From Actinoplanes missouriensis 431 (GTDB lineage: Bacteria > Actinomycetota > Actinomycetes > Mycobacteriales > Micromonosporaceae): a stretch of DNA of 64,000 bases. A program made the position numbers and the translations under genes. How positions within the stretch are numbered: position 1 is the first letter of the stretch; each line of letters starts with the position of its first letter. The stretch spans positions 868,001 through 932,000 of the forward strand of contig NC_017093.1 of assembly GCF_000284295.1 (NCBI RefSeq), in the 5' to 3' direction. This document shows, one piece after another, positions 61,987 to 64,000 of this stretch. The notes beneath the pieces are model-generated. The model worked only from the letters and a program-made list of their open reading frames with translations, was not told the DNA's origin and ran no database searches.

Positions 61987-63168
61987 ATGACCGTGTACCC
62001 GCTTCACGGAGCGATCCGGGCCTACGCCTGGGGCTCCCGGACCGCCATCGCCGAGCTGCAGGGCCGCCCCGCCCCCGACGGGCCCGAGGCGGAACTGTGG
62101 CTCGGCGCGCACCCGGGCGACCCGGCCACGGTGTCCGGGCCGGACGGGCCGGTCGCACTCAACAAACTCATCGCCGACGACCCCGGCGCTCAGCTCGGCG
62201 CCGCGGTCGTGGAGCGGTTCGGGGAGCGTCTGCCGTACCTGATGAAGGTCCTCGCCGCGGGCGCGCCGCTCTCCCTGCAGGCGCACCCGGACGCCGCCTA
62301 CGCCAAGGCCGCCTACGCCCGGCAGGAGCTCGACCCGGGCGCGCCGAAGAACTACACCGACGCACACCACAAGCCGGAGATGCTCGTCGCGCTCACCCCG
62401 TTCGAGGCGCTCTGCGGATTCCGGGCGCCGGAGATCTCCGCCGAGGTGCTCGGCGAACTCAAGCTGCCGCAGCTCGACCCGATCGTCGCCACCCTGCGCA
62501 ACGGCGACCTCGCCGACGCGGTCCAGCTGCTGCTCACCTGGCCGGAAGCCGACCGCGACGACCTGATCAAGCAGGTCGCGGCGGCCGCACGCCAGATCCC
62601 CGACGACCACCCGCACACCCCGTCGTACGTGCTCGCCGTCGACCTGGCCGGCTACTACCCGGGCGACCCCGGCGTGCTCGTCGCGCTGCTGCTCAACCTG
62701 GTCTGGCTGCAGCCCGGCCAGGCGATCTGGATGCCGGCCGGCAACCTGCACGCGTACCTCGGCGGCCTCGGCGTCGAACTGATGGCGGCCAGCGACAACG
62801 TGCTGCGCGGCGGCCTCACCCCGAAACGGGTCGACGTCGACGAGCTGCTGCGGGTGCTGCGCTTCGACGTCCTGGAGGACCCACTGCTGCACCCCACCGA
62901 GATGGCGCCGGGCGTGACGTCGTGGAAAGTCCCGGTGCCGGACTTCGAGCTGTACCGGGTCACGCTGAGCGAGGACCGGGCGCCGGTGAAACTGCCCGGA
63001 AAGGGGCCGCGGGTGATCCTCGGGGCGTCCGGTGACGTGCACGTGGGCGAGGAGCACGGGGTGCCGGTGGAAGTGCGTCCCGGCGGGGCTGCCTACGCGC
63101 CGGCCAGTGCGGGGCCGCTGACCGCGGCCGGCATCGGCGTGGTCTTCGTCGCGGCGGTGCCCGCCTGA
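61987..63168 (+). CDS. manA: Mannose-6-phosphate isomerase, class I
   Basis: A 393-residue zinc enzyme interconverting fructose-6-phosphate and mannose-6-phosphate. Zinc ligands lie in SLQAHPDAAYAKAAYA (QxH), DAHHKPEMLVAL (HKPE) and WMPAGNLHAYLGG. RGGLTPKRVDVDELL is the conserved active-site arginine region. It is the last gene of the manB-to-manA operon. Confidence 0.95.
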   Translation: MTVYPLHGAIRAYAWGSRTAIAELQGRPAPDGPEAELWLGAHPGDPATVSGPDGPVALNKLIADDPGAQLGAAVVERFGERLPYLMKVLAAGAPLSLQAHPDAAYAKAAYARQELDPGAPKNYTDAHHKPEMLVALTPFEALCGFRAPEISAEVLGELKLPQLDPIVATLRNGDLADAVQLLLTWPEADRDDLIKQVAAAARQIPDDHPHTPSYVLAVDLAGYYPGDPGVLVALLLNLVWLQPGQAIWMPAGNLHAYLGGLGVELMAASDNVLRGGLTPKRVDVDELLRVLRFDVLEDPLLHPTEMAPGVTSWKVPVPDFELYRVTLSEDRAPVKLPGKGPRVILGASGDVHVGEEHGVPVEVRPGGAAYAPASAGPLTAAGIGVVFVAAVPA

Positions 63169-63249
63169 GTTCGGGCGTTGAGCTGGTGGGCATGTTCGGC
63201 CGCGCTCGTTGCGCGTGATCAAAAGCGGCCAGGCTGACACTGTGAACCG

Positions 63250-63301
63250 GCTGGTCCGGCTGGTCCGGCCGGCCCGGCCGGCCCGGCCGGTCCGGCTGGC
63301 C
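63250..63301. repeat. Short GGTCCGGCTGG/GGCCCGGCC repeats
   Basis: About five near-identical 9-10-bp units (GGCTGGTCC, GGCCGGCCC and variants), largely self-complementary. Probably simple-sequence expansion after manA. Confidence 0.7.
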
Positions 63302-63326
63302 CTCAGCGCTGCCCGACCACACTGCT

Positions 63327-63376
63327 GACAGCACTGTTAACCAGCTCGTCTTGGCGGGCTGGCTAACAGTGCTGTC
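63327..63376. terminator. Long perfect hairpin, probable terminator of the manA operon
   Basis: GACAGCACTGTTA (63327-63339) pairs perfectly with TAACAGTGCTGTC (63364-63376). A second stem CCAGC/GCTGG sits inside the loop. No T-run. It could stop transcription in both directions. Confidence 0.6.
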
Positions 63377-63451
63377 CCGTGCCCGCTTTGTCCGCACTGA
63401 GCGGCAGCCGGCGCCGGCGTTTCCAAGATCTGCAAAGCCGGGCCTTGGAAC

Positions 63452-63695
63452 CTGCGTCGGCTACGGCTCGGGGTCGTGGGCCGTAGCTGGGGCAGGTTAT
63501 TCGCCTTGGGAGCCTGCGTGGGCTACGGCTCGGGCTGGTCGGCCGTAGTTCAGGCAGGTTATTCGGCGCGGGGGCCTGCGTGGGCTACGGCTGCGGCGTC
63601 GAGGGCTTGCGTGGGCTACGGCTGCGACGTTGGGGCTTGCGTGGGCTACGGCTACGGCTACGGCCGCGGCGTCGGGGCCTGTGTGGGCTGCGGCT
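63452..63695. repeat. Six tandem copies of a CCTGCGTGGGCTACGGCT unit
   Basis: Units at 63452, 63513, 63575, 63606, 63636 and 63678, spaced first by 61-62 bp and then by 30-42 bp. In the long units GGCTACGGC faces GCCGTAG further on, so each can form a hairpin. One reading frame gives ACVGYGYGYG-like peptides, but codon pattern and start signals do not support a gene. Confidence 0.75.
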
Positions 63696-63769
63696 GCGGC
63701 GTCGGAGGGCTGCGTGGGGTGCGGGCGGGTGGGAGTGCGGGGGTTTGGTCCGAAATTTGCTGGAATAAC

Positions 63770-63798
63770 TTGACATGGTGGTTGCGGAGTGTGAATCT
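63770..63798 (+). promoter_or_regulatory. Promoter candidate before a structured, gene-free stretch
   Basis: TTGACA (63770-63775), 17 bp, GAATCT (63793-63798). The -35 is perfect and the -10 keeps the A2 and T6 positions. A transcript would start near 63805 and run into the hairpins at 63815-63900. Confidence 0.5.
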
Positions 63799-63804
63799 AG
63801 AAGC

Positions 63805-63905
63805 ACGCAGCGTCATTGGTGATCGGGGGGTCCCACGGACGCGCGCGGTACCAAACCGGGGGGATGAACGGGGCGGCGGGCTTAGGCCTGTCGCCCCGTT
63901 CGCTA
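63805..63905 (+). ncRNA. Possible structured small RNA or mRNA leader
   Basis: After the promoter candidate there are stems GCGTC/GACGC and CGGT/ACCG, two runs of six G (near 63825 and 63859), and a final strong hairpin AACGGGGCG / CGCCCCGTT (63867-63900). This could be a short RNA ending at the hairpin or the leader of a gene beyond the window. The minus strand has two C6 runs, which recalls the 6C RNA, but the hairpin order does not fit what I know of it. Low confidence. Confidence 0.25.
63867..63900 (+). terminator. Terminator-like hairpin
   Basis: Stem AACGGGGCG / CGCCCCGTT with a 16-nt loop, followed by CGCTATGT. Confidence 0.55.
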
Positions 63906-64000
63906 TGTCCGGAGCCAGGTTGCGGTGTGTCTGTTCCGGTCACGCGCCGGCGGCGCGGCAGCCAGGATGAGTTGGCAAGGGGCTCGCGGCCGGGTGTCAC

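Larger units (their letters stand above)
63169..64000. other. Gene-poor, repeat-rich region at the right edge
   Basis: No gene supported. It holds GGCCGG-rich short repeats (63250-63301), a long hairpin (63327-63376), tandem palindromic repeats (63452-63695), a promoter-like site at 63770 and a hairpin at 63867-63900. An ATG at 63967 (MSWQGARGRVS) is open to the edge but has no firm support. Confidence 0.6.

Noticed and set aside
63805..63905. Firm assignment as 6C RNA
   Set aside because: The C-rich runs are on the strand on which the strong hairpin would come first, which does not match two C-loops followed by a terminator. Left as an unnamed candidate.
63476..63970. Gly/Tyr/Cys-rich 164-residue open frame
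   Set aside because: No ribosome site, start codon inside repeats, and the peptide is explained by the DNA repeats. Its distal half crosses the promoter and hairpin region.
63797..64000. Minus-strand 67-codon frame at the right edge
   Set aside because: Proline/arginine-rich and opposite the candidate RNA and terminator hairpin; no motif.

Overview
The window is high-GC DNA (roughly 70% G+C) with GTG starts, translationally coupled genes, mycothiol-dependent and F420 enzymes, a WhiB regulator and GAF-ANTAR proteins. This fits a mycelial actinobacterium, most likely a member of the Micromonosporaceae such as Actinoplanes. That placement rests on gene content and style, not on a database match. 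I see no rRNA, tRNA or CRISPR array.

Layout. (1) 1-5.1 kb: the start of a very large membrane protein gene that runs off the left edge, and a divergent acyl-CoA dehydrogenase gene (acd). (2) 5.0-24.25 kb: an accessory region bounded by three copies of the last 69 bp of acd (5029-5097, 22470-22538, 24180-24248). The copies differ mainly at synonymous positions, and the two downstream ones carry related flanks. I read this as two tandem genomic islands inserted at the 3' end of acd; no integrase gene is visible. The first island carries a predicted oxidative O-demethylation cassette (LacI and IclR regulators, a 2Fe-2S reductase, a cytochrome P450 and a mycothiol-dependent formaldehyde dehydrogenase), a LysR regulator, a secreted beta-helix protein, and a rhamnoside-utilisation operon (sugar ABC importer plus GH78 alpha-L-rhamnosidase, with two LacI regulators). 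The second, 1.7 kb island carries an AbiEii-type nucleotidyltransferase toxin with a 120-residue partner. A 16-codon relic of the partner gene lies at the same relative place in the first island.

(3) 24.6-32.7 kb: a stress-flavoured block: DoxX, a small protein, hemerythrin, an AI-2E family transporter, two GAF-ANTAR RNA-binding regulators, a fatty acid desaturase, DUF5994, HxlR and an alpha/beta hydrolase. Two of these genes are preceded by GTTT-N16-GGGTAT sites, the pattern of SigB/SigF-type stress promoters. (4) 32.7-43.9 kb: LacI with a secreted GH30 glycosidase, a double-module Lrp regulator divergent from an M20 peptidase/MFS pair, a repeat-rich membrane protein, a thioesterase, an acetoacetate-CoA ligase and a TIGR03089 protein.

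(5) 44-63.2 kb: a core block matching the conserved actinobacterial whiB/mannose/F420 neighbourhood: glycosyltransferase, manC, fbiA (cofD), cofE, NUDIX, cofG, whiB, zincin peptidase, DUF3499, manB, Trm112, a PGI/PMI-like SIS protein, a CDF transporter and manA. Between DUF3499 and manB lie a polysaccharide deacetylase, an aldehyde dehydrogenase with DUF779 and its GAF regulator, and endonuclease V. manB, the SIS protein, manA and manC together convert fructose-6-phosphate to GDP-mannose. cofD, cofE and cofG are F420 genes; the CofH half of FbiC and the nitroreductase half of FbiB are absent here. (6) 63.2-64 kb: gene-poor, with strong hairpins, tandem palindromic repeats and a possible small RNA or leader.
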